Positions 1-10,521 of a DNA stretch of 64,000 nt are shown here, piece by piece; positions within the stretch are counted from its first letter, which is position 1; each line of letters opens with the position of its first letter. The DNA comes from Strigamia acuminata. Taxonomy: Eukaryota; Arthropoda; Chilopoda; Geophilomorpha; Linotaeniidae. The notes beneath the pieces were generated by a model. That model was not told the origin of the DNA and did no database searches. It saw only the letters and a list, made by a program, of their open reading frames with translations. The stretch lies in contig OX442314.1 in assembly GCA_949358305.1 (NCBI GenBank), positions 36,429,211 through 36,493,210 on the forward strand. The letters are read 5' to 3'. The position numbers were made by a program, and so were the translations under genes.

Positions 1-171
1 TACCAAATGGACAAACAAGTACAAATTCCAACAACCTGGTACAAATGCAATTACGGTTGATCCAACATCGCTACGAGATAGAAAGTCTATACACGTAGGG
101 TACATACTAGCTGAATTGGCAATGCCATCTATCGACTAGATCGCATCCTGAGGCTATTAAACAAGATAATT

Positions 172-353
172 CGCCCCTGGTACATCCTGTCCTAATACGC
201 CCCTGGTACATCCTGTCTTAATACGCCCCTGATACATCCTGTCCTAATACGCCCCTGGTACATCATGTCCTAATACGCCCCTGATACATCCTGTCCTAAT
301 ACGCCCCTGGTACATCCTGTCCTAATACGCCCCTGGTACATCCTGTTGGAATA
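172..353. repeat. 26-bp minisatellite, 7 copies
   Basis: Seven head-to-tail copies of a 26-bp unit beginning CGCCCCTGGTACATCCTGTC start at 172, 198, 224, 250, 276, 302 and 328. Copies differ by single substitutions (for example GG to GA) and the last copy diverges at its 3' end. It lies upstream of the first recognisable exon of the zinc-finger gene, so it is probably intronic or intergenic. Confidence 0.95.
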
Positions 354-687
354 AGTGTCTGGTTAAGCGGTGGCGTGAGGCTGATTGCTTCAATGTTAAC
401 CATGTCAATTTTACTGAGAATTGGCATCAGCTGGACTGGGTACAAATTTAGTACCAGGAAATCTGGATGGGTCGGGCCACAGGGACAGGCTACGGTGGGC
501 CAGGGATGGGCCACAGGCCACCGGGAAGTTCCCGGTAGCCCGCCGGGCCAGTCCAGCGCTGCAGCTGGATTGAGAGTAATACCAACTTCTTCTTATAAAC
601 ATGTCTTAGCATCAGAGAGCAAACATTCTCTGGGAGGGAGGTTTAATGGAGACTTTCTATATCATTGCGATGTTATATCTGTGTCAG

Positions 688-1689
688 TATGGTTGGCGAT
701 GTCCGATGGTAATAGCCACATACAAATTGTTGTTAGACAAATGGCACAAGGCAATTCTGACTTCCAAAGAGATCATCCAGCAACTTCAGAGCAAGATCCG
801 TGATTTGGAGCAGTTTTGTCGCGAACAAGAAACCGGTTCCAGTCGATTTATTGACATGCAGAAATGTTTGAACGACGAAAGAAAGAAAAGCACGCTTTTG
901 GAAAACCAAATGAGTCAAATAATGATGTCTTTTCCCACGAAACAAGACAGCAAGTCTACGGTATCACCGTCGATGGACAAGGCAAGTTTTGCTCTGCAGG
1001 ATCGAATTGCTAAGAAAACCGCGTCGATGGACAAGACAAGTTTTGCTCTGCAGGATCGGATTGCTAAGCAAACCTCACGGTCACGAGTAAGCAAATTAAA
1101 ATTACCAGTGGTGTAGCAGTGCATCCAATTGACATGGGTCCATAAGTCTAGGGGGCCCGTCGAGAATGAAAAGTACTGAAAATCCTAGCTATGGCTAAAC
1201 TGCTAAAAGTCCCAACTTGCACGTGGGCCCATCGACTTCTTGCTACGCCACTGAAAATTTACCCCCACTATAGCCTTAGATTGCAACCCTCTTGCAACTT
1301 GCACACCTGATTGTAGCAGGGAAGTGTACCTTGCACCGGCCTGACCGGAGTCGGACCATTCGATGGGGATTGAAATGATTTTTTTGCTTTAATGATTTCA
1401 GGATCTGGATTTAACAAATCCAGGTTATGAACTGCAAGGAGCAAGGCCTAAATTCCTGAGCAAACAACAGTTGTGTGAGCCTGTGGACGAATTGGATCGG
1501 GGAAATCAAGCAGCCGTTCCAACGTTCCGTTCTTTCAACCTTGCCGCTCCGGTTGTTGACGATTTTCCTCACCACTGTCCTTTCTGCGGAGATACATTTC
1601 CAGCCTATTTGCTGCCCAGTGACAAACAAGAACACATCCGAATGCACATGTATTCAGAGCTGCAAAGAAACGTGACGAACAATGTGTAA
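688..1689 (+). CDS. C-terminal exons of a coiled-coil, UBZ-type zinc-finger protein (TAX1BP1/CALCOCO-like)
   Basis: Two exons are visible. The first runs to 1086 and ends at a GTAAGC donor; the second is 1402-1689 after a TTTCAG acceptor, and both junctions are phase 0. The first encodes a charged heptad-like segment (KEIIQQLQSKIRDLEQF) and a nearly exact 17-residue tandem duplication (SMDKxSFALQDRIAK). The last exon ends in CPFCGDTFPA, then H-x3-H and ELQRNV before the stop, which matches the C-x2-C...H-x3-H ubiquitin-binding zinc fingers that close TAX1BP1/CALCOCO autophagy receptors. The start of the first exon is uncertain (acceptor at 687 or near 736) and upstream exons are not recognised. 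The ubiquitin-binding role is inferred from the family; other C2H2 coiled-coil proteins remain possible. Confidence 0.6.
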
Positions 1690-2445
1690 AATCAATAGTG
1701 TTACATTGAATAGCGAAGCGAAACAACTTTAAATGGTGATGGCAAACAAAAATTCACTGAGATAGAGAACTTTCACTTTATTTTCCAATTACACCACAAA
1801 TCAATGTGTGCATATTTTTATTTTTATTTTATTTTTATTTTATTTTATCATTTTACTTGTTCCTTTCACTTGACACTGTGTGCTATGAAATATCGGTCAG
1901 TGCTTTGTTTACAATTACAGTAATGAAATACATGAACCCACCCAAAGCTGTGATCATTCAATTGATTTATTTGATTTATTTCTATTTCAGGATTACATGA
2001 TTACATGTCTTGGTTATTTTCTGCATTGTTAGTTTCAATTGCTTGGTGTATTTCACCATTCAAATCACAATTCTCTTGATTGGTTTTTAAGGTTGTTTTG
2101 TCATGTATTTCAAATCGCCACCAGATGGTGTGACGGAATGGCGAGAAAATCAAAACATATTCATTTTTTTTTTAACTTTAGATTTGTTAGGACGATAAAA
2201 CTAAACATTACGATGAGGTAATTAATTAATTTCGATTTGATTTGGTGCACGAAGTTTACAAGTTGTTAGGAATGCCCCGAGATGGCGTTAGTGTTTTTTT
2301 GTGATTGATATAACAACACGAGCTTTTGTTTACCAGATTGCTGCGGCAACTATTGTTGCTAATGTAGCATTCCATTATGCAAACTGAGCTGTAAAATTTA
2401 CGAGTTTATTGGAATTTATCAAATTTGTTGAATTCATTCTAACAG

Positions 2446-2488
<43 letters not shown>

Positions 2489-2583
2489 AGTGTGATATTT
2501 TTCTGGCTATCGAGTTTTTCATCCAAATCAAACCAAATTCCACAACCAAACATCGACAATTTCTCCAGCAAAAATAGAACAAA
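1690..2583. other. AT-rich intergenic region with poly-A run
   Basis: No supported gene. It is AT-rich, with a T-rich stretch near 1812-1850 and an A run of about 30 at 2451-2480 that ends about 100 bp before the first LRR gene. No element ends were recognised. Confidence 0.6.
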
Positions 2584-4039
2584 ATGGAGACATTAAAGAA
2601 AATCGCCTTAGAAGCCGTTTTAGATTGCATCTTTGAATGCCCCATCGAAGACAACGACGAAGACGAAATGCGAACCACGCAACAATTAATCGCCTATTTC
2701 AATAAACTACGTAAGTGAAGCGATAAATACACACCAAAATACGTGCGAATCAATAATAAACGTCTGATTTAGCCCACAAAATTCGTGACGAAATACAACG
2801 TCGTCTCAGGCTGAATTGTTTTTTGGGGTTCGGGAGTGACCGCGTGCCGGAAGCGCGACACGTTGCACTATTGGTCCACGAAGAGCAGAAACGTCTCCTC
2901 ATGCACTTTACGAGTCAGGATTTCAATTTGCAACTTCTACTTCGAGTCAGTGGCCACAAGTTTGAAGTGAGTAGAATACACAGCACGAAAATACACGAAA
3001 ACTAGAAAAATATTGTTTTCTAATCGTCTAGAACGTCACCGAGCTTAAATTGCCGAAAGAGTGCACGCTCGCAGCCAGCGTATGCAAAGAAATGTGCAAT
3101 TCCATGCCCAACATCCAGAGCCTGGACCTCTCCGAGTGCTACGTGGAAGAAGGCGGCATCGTTTACATGTGCAAGCTGCCACTCGCCGAGCTGCACGCGT
3201 GGGAAACGATCACGGAGGAAAGCGTGCGCCACCTGTGCGCGGAAGAATCGACGGCCAGAGACACGCTGAAGGGACTCTACTTCGAGGATTCGTATTTCTC
3301 GCACGATTGCTACTGTCTGATGTTAAAAAGCTTGAAATTAATCGAAAGCATGGGCTGTTACTACTCCACGTGGCTCAACGCGTTCTCGCCGAGCGACAAA
3401 CGGCAATACAACATCCGAGTGTTGGTCTTCCATTCGGACATCGACGCCATCGAGGACGAGCTGGACATCGGAGTGGTGGCGTGTCCGAAAGTGTCGACGG
3501 TGGTGATCACGTCGAATTTTTTCACGCCCAAAATGCTGGTCAGTTTGGCGAAATTCAAACAGTTGAGCGTGCTGGGCATCACGGCGTCGTCGAACGACGT
3601 GAATCGGGAGGAGGAAAGCCAACCTTCCGGCCGACTGTGTTTGGACAATTTGTGCTTTGATCGTTTGGTGGAGTTTTCGTTGGACGATTGCAGGGACGGG
3701 TGGGTGACTTCCGGCTATTTGTTCGATATATTGGAGATGTGTCCGAATCTGGAGAGGCTTATACTGTTATTTTGCGACGGATTCAGCAATAAAATTGCCA
3801 GCGAGTTGGCCGTGAAGATGGAGACGAGGAAACTCAAGTGTTTGATTATTGAATATTGCAATTTGTTGGGACCGGCGGGGATTGAGGATCTTTTAAGAAT
3901 CGATTCGCTGAGGGATTTGGTTGTGAATTTGGTCGTCAGTGAGGTCGTGAAGGAACATTTTGACGCGCATCCGCTGCAGCAGGCGGCGAGAAAACACGGG
4001 GTTAAGCTCAAGCTCTACATTGCAATAAGTGTGCAATAA
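2584..4039 (+). CDS. Leucine-rich-repeat protein, copy A (three exons)
   Basis: Exons 2584-2710, 2773-2966 and 3032-4039 join at GTAAGT/TTTAG and GTGAGT/TCTAG junctions and give about 442 residues. The ATG has a good context (AAAATGG). Exon 1 encodes an F-box-like stretch (LEAVLDCIFECP). Exon 3 has degenerate cysteine-containing LRRs such as MCPNLERL, LKCLIIEYCNLLG and GIEDLLRIDSL, typical of RNI-like/FBXL proteins. A role as a ubiquitin-ligase adaptor would follow only if the N-terminus is a true F-box, which is not clear. It sits directly upstream of a tandem paralogue with the same exon plan. No signal peptide or membrane segment is seen. Confidence 0.82.
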
Positions 4040-4909
4040 ATAACGAAAAAATGGAAAAATAAAGAAAATTTTTTTTTTTTTTTTGAATCACTTAAAATAT
4101 TTATTAGTTCAGTTTTCGACGCTTCACTGCGTGGCATCGTATTGGGAAAAGTCGCGCACATGCGCAGTGGTAAGAATTTCAAAACGGGGGTATTTTGAAA
4201 TGATGCAATTTAATTAAACGATAATATAACACTTCAAACGACATTTTAAATGCAACAATTTGATTTTTTTGCACTTCGGTAATGTATTTGTGTCGTTTAG
4301 TCGTTTTTTTCTGCCGTTTTCGATTGCGTTTTTCAACGGCAGGCTTAGGAAATGAGCGAATACCACACTACTTGTAGAACTACCGTATATCTGTAAATAG
4401 CGCACCCGTGCGCTATTAGAAAAAAATATTTTGGCCCGCACGCTATTAGAGGCACGCACGCCATTAGAGGCCCGCACACTTCTGAACGTATCGGCAACAA
4501 AAAACACCTAAAAGTGTGACAATTGAAACGTTTTCCATGGTTTCGGTAATTTTCTGCCAAAACGTATGCAAAACGTGTCATTTGTCATCTTTTTTGGCAC
4601 ATTTCGGGCTTCCAATTGTGTACCCGCGTAGTAATCGACAATATACGGTACTAGCTTCGTAGAACTACGACGCAACAAAGCTGGCAATAATAATTGAGGC
4701 GCAACAATGGCACATCACTCGATCGCGATATTATGGCCCAATGTTTGTGTGTAGCTATTGTTGAAAATACAGTATTCCATGATGTAAATAAATTGAGGAG
4801 TTTATTGAATATCGTCAAAATTCTACAGAGTGCAATATGGTGTAGATTTCTTTGGAAACCAAAGCAATAAATTTCACTGTAAGGTAAAAATTGGTGAGCA
4901 AAATTCAAA
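4040..4909. other. Intergenic region between LRR paralogues
   Basis: No gene recognised. Near 4395-4480 the short phrase GCACGCTATTAGAGGC recurs in variant form about three times, and TAGCGCAC..GTGCGCTA forms a small hairpin. The element ACCGTATAT and its inverse flank this stretch (about 4381 and 4639), which may mark a decayed small repeat. Confidence 0.4.
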
Positions 4910-6348
4910 ATGGAAGCATCGTTAAAAGACCTGTCTTTCGGAGTGATTCTGGAGCGCATTTTCCAATGGCCGCTTGAAGAAAATGAGGAAGAGCAAATGA
5001 AGAGCACGCAAGAATTAATCATTTATTTCGATAAATTACGTTAGTGGTAGAAGATAGATTTAATTTGAAAAATTATTTACCAATTTATCCGATTTTAGCC
5101 GTGAAAATTCGCAACGAAATACAGAGATGCTTCAGATTGAATTCTTTTTCGGGCGACGTCGTGTTCGAGGCGCGACAGATCGCACTATTTCTACACGAAG
5201 AACAGAAAAAACTCCTAATGTACTTCACGAGTCACGATTTTGATTTCGAGTTTCTACTTACAATCAGCGGCCACCTATTAACAGTGAGTATCGATATCGA
5301 CAGAGAAATCCGTCATTACGATCATATTCTCAAATTATATTCGCCAGCGTAGAATGTGACGGAGATTCGACTTCCCAACGAGAGTTTACTCACGGCCCGA
5401 GTGTGCAAACAAATGACGCATTTAATGCCGAACGTGAAGAAACTCGATCTCTGCGATTGCCACGTCGAAGAAGGCGCCATCCTGCACATGTGCAAGCTGC
5501 CGCTATCCGAGCTCTACGCCTGGGAAACGATCACGGAAGAGAGCGTGAGACAACTGTGCGCGGAAGAATCCAACGCGAGGAAGACTTTAAAAGGGATCTA
5601 TTTCGAAGATTCGTATTTCTCGCACGACTGCTACTGTTTGATGTTGAAGACGATGCAATTGATCGAAAACATGGGATGTTACAACTCGTCGTGGCTCAAC
5701 GCGATTTCACCGAGCGACACGCGGCAATACAACATCCGGGAGTTGGTTTTCCACTCCGACATCGACGCCATCGAGGACGAGCTGCGCATCGGCGTCATCG
5801 CGTGTCCTAAAGTGTCGACGGTCGTGATCACTACGAATATTTTCACCCCGAAAATGTTGCTTAGTTTGGCCAAGTTCGAGGAGTTGAGTGTGTTGGGCAT
5901 TCACGTGTCTTCGAACGACGTGAACAAGGAAGAGGAGAGTCGGATTTGTTTGGAGAAATTGTGTTTTGCTCGTTTGGTGGAGTTTTCGTTGGACGACTGC
6001 AGGGACGGGTGGGTTTCTTCCGGCTATTTGTTCGATGTGTTGGAGATGTGTCCGAATCTGGAGAGGCTTACGCTGGATTTTTGCGACGGATTCAGCAATA
6101 ATATTGCCGGCGAGTTGGCCGAGAAGATGGCGAAGAGGAAGCTGAAGCGTTTGTTGATTGAATATTGCAATTTGTTGGGACCGGAAGGGATTGAGGATCT
6201 TTTAAAAATCGATTCGCTGCTCGAGTTGGAGGTGTTTTTAGCTGTTGGTGAGGTCGTAAAGGAACACTTTGATGCTCATCCGTTGCAGCAAACGGCTAGA
6301 AAACACGGTGTTAAGCTCAAGCTCTATATTACTACAATTACGCAATAA
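4910..6348 (+). CDS. Leucine-rich-repeat protein, copy B (three exons)
   Basis: Exons 4910-5039, 5099-5283 and 5353-6348 give about 436 residues with intron phases identical to copy A. The donor of intron 1 is GTTAGT. The proteins are closely similar along most of exon 3 (shared blocks MCPNLERL, EYCNLLGPEGIEDLL, KEHFDAHPLQQ), so this is a tandem duplication. The N-terminus (ASLKDLSFGVILERIFQWP) looks more like a canonical F-box than copy A. Copy B lacks the PSG residues of copy A near LCLDNLCF. Both frames are intact, so both copies look functional. The function is unknown beyond LRR-mediated binding. Confidence 0.82.
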
Positions 6349-6546
6349 AGGATTAATAAATATGGAAAAATAAAGAAATGAGTTTGTTTTGAATGAATTA
6401 AAATATTTCAAGTTTTATTCATTTTTTATTTATTTTTGGGCGCAGAATTAGAAAGACGTGTGGCTGTTTAAAGTTTTCTACGCCAATTGCAAATCGCCGT
6501 AGAACTTGACTGCAGTTTAGTGTAATATCCGGAAACTTATTTTCAG

Positions 6547-6696
6547 TTTAATCGTCGGGAAATTGGTTTAGATGACGAAATGAGAGCAATGATTCATCAG
6601 TGTGCGGTGTGCGCCGTAACTGCGGCAAAATTAACGAAAACAAATGAAGAAAATTGTGACGATCTTCTCCAATTTACTGATTGTCCGATTCGTTGA
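6547..6696 (+). CDS. Possible terminal exon, 49 codons
   Basis: After a pyrimidine-rich acceptor ending TTTTCAG, 49 codons stay open to a TGA at 6694-6696. The encoded segment is Cys- and acid-rich (CAVCAVTAAKL, ENCDDLLQF). Its upstream partner is unknown. It could be an extra exon downstream of LRR copy B or chance. Low confidence. Confidence 0.2.
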   Translation, partial: FNRREIGLDDEMRAMIHQCAVCAVTAAKLTKTNEENCDDLLQFTDCPIR

Positions 6697-7055
6697 TAAA
6701 CCCCGGATATATATGCAAAATAAATTTCGTTATATGCGCATATAATATGCATTAAAAATTCCAATATATGCAAAAAAAAATTTGAAATATGCAAAATAAA
6801 AAAATTTATTTCAGTGAAATCATTTATTGAGACCTAGACCCTGGATAAATGCATAAATGCATGCTTTGTATTTTTATTGCATATTTAGCCGAAATTGGCT
6901 TAAATTGCATATTTTCCAAAAATCGGAAAATAAATGCATATATTGCCATTTTTTACGATACGAAGATGATACGTACCTTTTTTTTTTATATGTTTTGTTT
7001 ACGTATCACTGTTTCTATATTTAAATATGCATTTTAGTGTATTTCGTTTAAAACA

Positions 7056-7455
7056 ATGCCGAAAGTTGTCAATTTGAAATCCACGCGGGAACAATTAAAA
7101 ATGTACGTTAATGAAATTGACAAAAACTCATTACGAGTTGAATGCGATTTTATTTTCTGTGTTGTCTGTTCGGCTAAAATTGGCGCAAGTGGTAAACCAC
7201 CTAAGAAGTTCCAAGTTAGACAACATGTTAAAACCAGTGTACATATTAGTCTTACAAAGAAGAACAAAGTCACTTTCGTTCAACCAAACTTAGAACTATC
7301 GAATCTACAAACACAAACTGACAAATTTAAACTTGGTAGGTATATTGCGCTATTCGTTTGTTGGAGAAATGTCACATGTTCCAACTAAACCGTATCTGTT
7401 TTCAATGAGACATCTACAGCAAACTAATCATTCCACAATCATGCAATTTTTCAAT
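7056..7455 (+). pseudogene. BED/CGGBP1-like transposase fragment, left arm
   Basis: The ATG opens MPKVVNLKSTREQL and a zinc-binding pattern CVVC...RQHVKTSVHI like the single BED-type finger of hAT-derived CGGBP1 proteins. After LSNLQTQT the frame jumps to the segment DKLGRYIALF because about 200 bp present in the right arm are missing. It then shifts frame near FVCWRN. The BED finger would be the DNA-binding part; no catalytic residues are present. Confidence 0.6.
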
Positions 7456-7469
7456 GATTCGAACGTTTC

Positions 7470-8087
7470 TCCCCGAATATGAGAAATTGCATGATTGTGG
7501 AATGATTAGTTTGCTGTAGATGTCTCATTGAAAACAGATACGATTTAGTTGGAACATGTGACATTTCTCCAACAACGAATAGCGCAATATACCTACCAAG
7601 TTTGTCTGTTGTTTCATCTATTAACACCCAGACATGTTTCGTACACAAATTCTCACGAATACTATTAATTTGCGAAGCAAAATACGGCGGCAAATAATTC
7701 TTTCGAATTGTTGATTCGTCAGGAATTGAATGTGATGTATATTTAGCAAAAAAAGTTTTAAAACTCTCACTATTAATCTTGTTCATTAGAATATCGCAAT
7801 TCACTAGGAACTTACATAAATCTTGTGAAAACTCAGTTTGTGGTTGTAGATTCGATAGTTCTAAGTTTGGTTGAACGAAAGTGACTTTGTTCTTTTTTGT
7901 AAGACTAATATGTAGACTGGTTTTAACATGTTGTCTAACTTGAAACTTTACCACTTGCGCCAATTTTAGCCGAACAGACAACACAGAAAATAAAATCACA
8001 TTCAACTCTTAATGAGTTTTTGTCAATTTCATTAACGTACATTTTTAATTGTTCCCGCGTCGATTACAAATTGACAACTTTCGGCAT
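7470..8087 (-). pseudogene. BED/CGGBP1-like transposase fragment, right arm
   Basis: This is the mirror copy of the left arm and is longer. It keeps the stretch from SQDLCKFLVNC through VWVLIDETTD, which resembles the start of the hAT catalytic region (IDETTD). The ATG at 8085-8087 is followed by an in-frame TAA at codon 8 where the left arm has a Lys codon, and nine or more bases are missing after KIGAS. It is not functional. Confidence 0.6.
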
Positions 8088-8246
8088 TGTTTTAAACGAA
8101 ATACACTAAAATGCATGTGCATGTGCTATTTAAATATAGAAACGACTGCAATGTTTACTCGTATGGGATATGCCATACCGCGATATTTTTCCTAGCAGCC
8201 CGCAGTCCCCTGTACTTGTACAGCGGTACTTTGGACGCCCTGCGGT

Positions 8247-8490
8247 ACAAACGAGAGAAAACACGAGATTCGTGTGTTTTCTCTCGTTTTCCACTTTAAT
8301 TTTAAAAAGTTGATGTTTACACTCATTCTAAGTGAGTATAAACATCAATAAGTTTCATAGTATTAAAATCCAACTAAAAGTTTATTAATTTATTATTAAT
8401 AATTTGGTTTTATTAATTTTCAAGTTTAAAACGAAACTTTAAACTTGAAAATTAATAAAAACCAATTAAAAGTTAATATTAATAATAAAC
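8247..8490. repeat. Three serial palindromes
   Basis: Arm 8250-8264 (AACGAGAGAAAACAC) pairs perfectly with 8274-8288. Arm 8310-8324 pairs with 8331-8346 with about one mismatch. Arm 8404-8430 (starting TTGGTTTTATTAATTTTC) pairs with 8438-8464, extending outward with gaps to about 8371-8490. They may be overlapping small MITEs. They lie just downstream of the 3' end of the collagen/C1q gene. Confidence 0.75.
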
Positions 8491-8838
8491 TCCCCATCAA
8501 ATCGGCACGCCCATGTTGTTTGCACTGTCGGAGGGACTTTACTTGAAGGTCACCCAACAATTCGGCGCTCGGACCGAGTTTTTCGGTTTCGGTTGGAAGC
8601 GGAAATTTTAAAATTTTACAAACATCGACCTTGATTTTATTTTGACAATATTTCCCAAAAGAAGTTTAAAAAATTTGAAAAAAAAAATTTCTTTTCGTTT
8701 TATTTTTTATTTTTACACGACGATATCGGCAAGGGGAAAAAATACAGGGGACACTAAAGTATAAACAATAAATTACATATAAACTTTGTTAAATATAAAA
8801 AAAAAAATTTCAAAAATTTCAAAAAAACAAATTGTTGA

Positions 8839-10521
8839 TCACAGTCCACTCAAAACAGCACTGAAGTACGAATTAGCTTGAACACTGACTGAATTCCGCG
8901 TGTCATTGTCAATCATCACCGATATAAATTGTCCTTTCTATATAAAAACATAAACATTAAAAAAAAATCTAAAAATCCAAAAATAATTTTTATTCCCATA
9001 CTTGAAGATGCAGAAAACCAGCAACAGAAAGAGAAAAATGCTGACCAAGTTGCTCAGCCCCTAACACAGACTCCAAAGCCCTAAAAAAATCAATTAAAAT
9101 TAAAAAAAAAAAAACACAATTCATCCACCAAAAACTTACACATTAGTCTGACACAACGAATCAATACAAACAATCACGTGCAAAGCGCCTTTCTTACTAT
9201 CAATCTTCTTCCTCTTTAGCCGAAAATGCAAATTAACAAACACTTGATAAATCCCCGTTCTGCCTATCGTGTACTGCCCATCCACCAAAACATCGCTATT
9301 TCCGTCACTCCTTTGAAACGCACCGTCCCCAAACGGCTAAAAAAACAAACTATAACCACAAAACTCCACCAACAAAACCAAAAAAAAAAAAAAACCTACC
9401 ACGTGAAATTCCTTCAACTCGCACAAACTCTTCTTGTGCACCGTCACCGCTTCGGCCAACCGCCCGAAGAAACCCGCGGTCACCTTCGGCAATATAACCG
9501 CGCCATCCAAATCGAACAACGGCGGCACGTAAACCCCGAACGACTTCTTCCTGTCCACATCGTCCAAAACCGTCCCATCAGCCTGCATTGCCGGGTCCAA
9601 GAACGCCTCAATCCTCTTCTCGGCCACTTCTGCTTAAAAAACAATTAAATGAATTAATCACCCCGAAAAATGTCGCACGAGCGTGCAGAATGCAAGTAAC
9701 CCACCTTTGACCAATTCCCGGAACTCATGCAGCAGAACCTCTTTGGTGATATTTGCGCCAGGAGGGCCACGAGGGCCGGGTGGTCCCTGCGGACCCCGAG
9801 GACCCGCAGATGGCAGAATAGGCTAGACATAAAGACGCGACATGTGGGTTATTGCACTTAAAAAATCTCCAAAAAGCATAAAAATAAAAATTTAAGTGAA
9901 ATGTCTGCAGGGCGACACCTGTTGTAACACCTACCAGCGTTCCTTGTTTTTTCGCACCGTCGCCACCGCCCCCACTCTTGATTCTGTGCCGATTAGTCGC
10001 CCGGTTTGAATTGCGAACAAAAGCCATCCAGCTCAACTGGGGGTCGAAAATCCTCTGAAGTTATTGACAAGACACGTAGAAATTTAGTTGCGTTCGCTGT
10101 ATGAAGACTGGACAGGTGTGTGGATAGTGGAATTTGACGTGTAGTCACGGATTTGACAGGAATTTGTCAATAACCCACAGCTTTTTTGTGTGCATGCAGA
10201 TGGGCACTGGGGGGAAGAGTAATTACTTGAGGGAAAGAGGACGGTGGGTCGCTGCGGGTCGCTGCAGGGAAGCGGATCGGTCACAAAAGGACAGGTGTAA
10301 GTCAACTTGGGAATAATTGTTCACTCTATTAATGGAGTTTGGTCGGTTTTGGGTGCATTTTTGGACGGTTTTCGAGAGATTTTTTTACTTACTGGGGGTT
10401 TGGACACTTCTTGTTGCTCGATTTCGTCCACTTGGGCCGCGGTTGGAGCGAGTTGGACGATGGAAAGTATGAAAAGGAGCGTGGTGGTCAGTGGTGACAT
10501 GAATTTTGATGTCGTGGTCAT
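8839..10521 (-). CDS. Secreted collagen + C1q/TNF-like protein, adipolin/erythroferrone (C1QTNF12) type
   Basis: Seven exons (10393-10521, 9935-10054, 9705-9822, 9400-9629, 9140-9336, 9002-9080, 8839-8937) join in phase to about 323 residues. Exon 1 encodes a signal peptide ([20 protein letters not shown]); the second Met (10498-10500) may be the true start. Exon 2 has [13 protein letters not shown]. Exon 3 has a short collagen run ([16 protein letters not shown]). Exons 4-7 form the C1q-like head, including [37 protein letters not shown] and [11 protein letters not shown], ending SAVLSGL. The two Cys of CIDSLC and the LE..LG block match C1QTNF12/erythroferrone C-termini. It is probably a hormone-like secreted oligomer; its function in arthropods is not established. 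No frame defects are seen. Confidence 0.85.

Larger units (their letters stand above)
6990..8165. mobile_element. Inverted duplication of a hAT/CGGBP1-like element fragment
   Basis: Two arms in opposite orientation meet near 7455-7480. The outer edges match (TTTAAATATGCATTTTAGTG on the left against its complement at about 8107-8140) and both arms carry the same coding start. The left arm has lost about 200 bp that the right arm keeps. The structure resembles a foldback element or a palindromic rearrangement of one transposon end. Confidence 0.75.

Noticed and set aside
172-353. CRISPR array
   Set aside because: Units are contiguous 26-bp copies without unique spacers, in a eukaryotic context; it is a minisatellite.
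375-803. 142-codon ORF upstream of the zinc-finger exons
   Set aside because: Overlaps the likely coding exon in another frame and shows no domain.
9226-9648. 140-codon plus-strand ORF
   Set aside because: Antisense to exons 4 and 5 of the collagen/C1q gene, with lysine runs over an intron.
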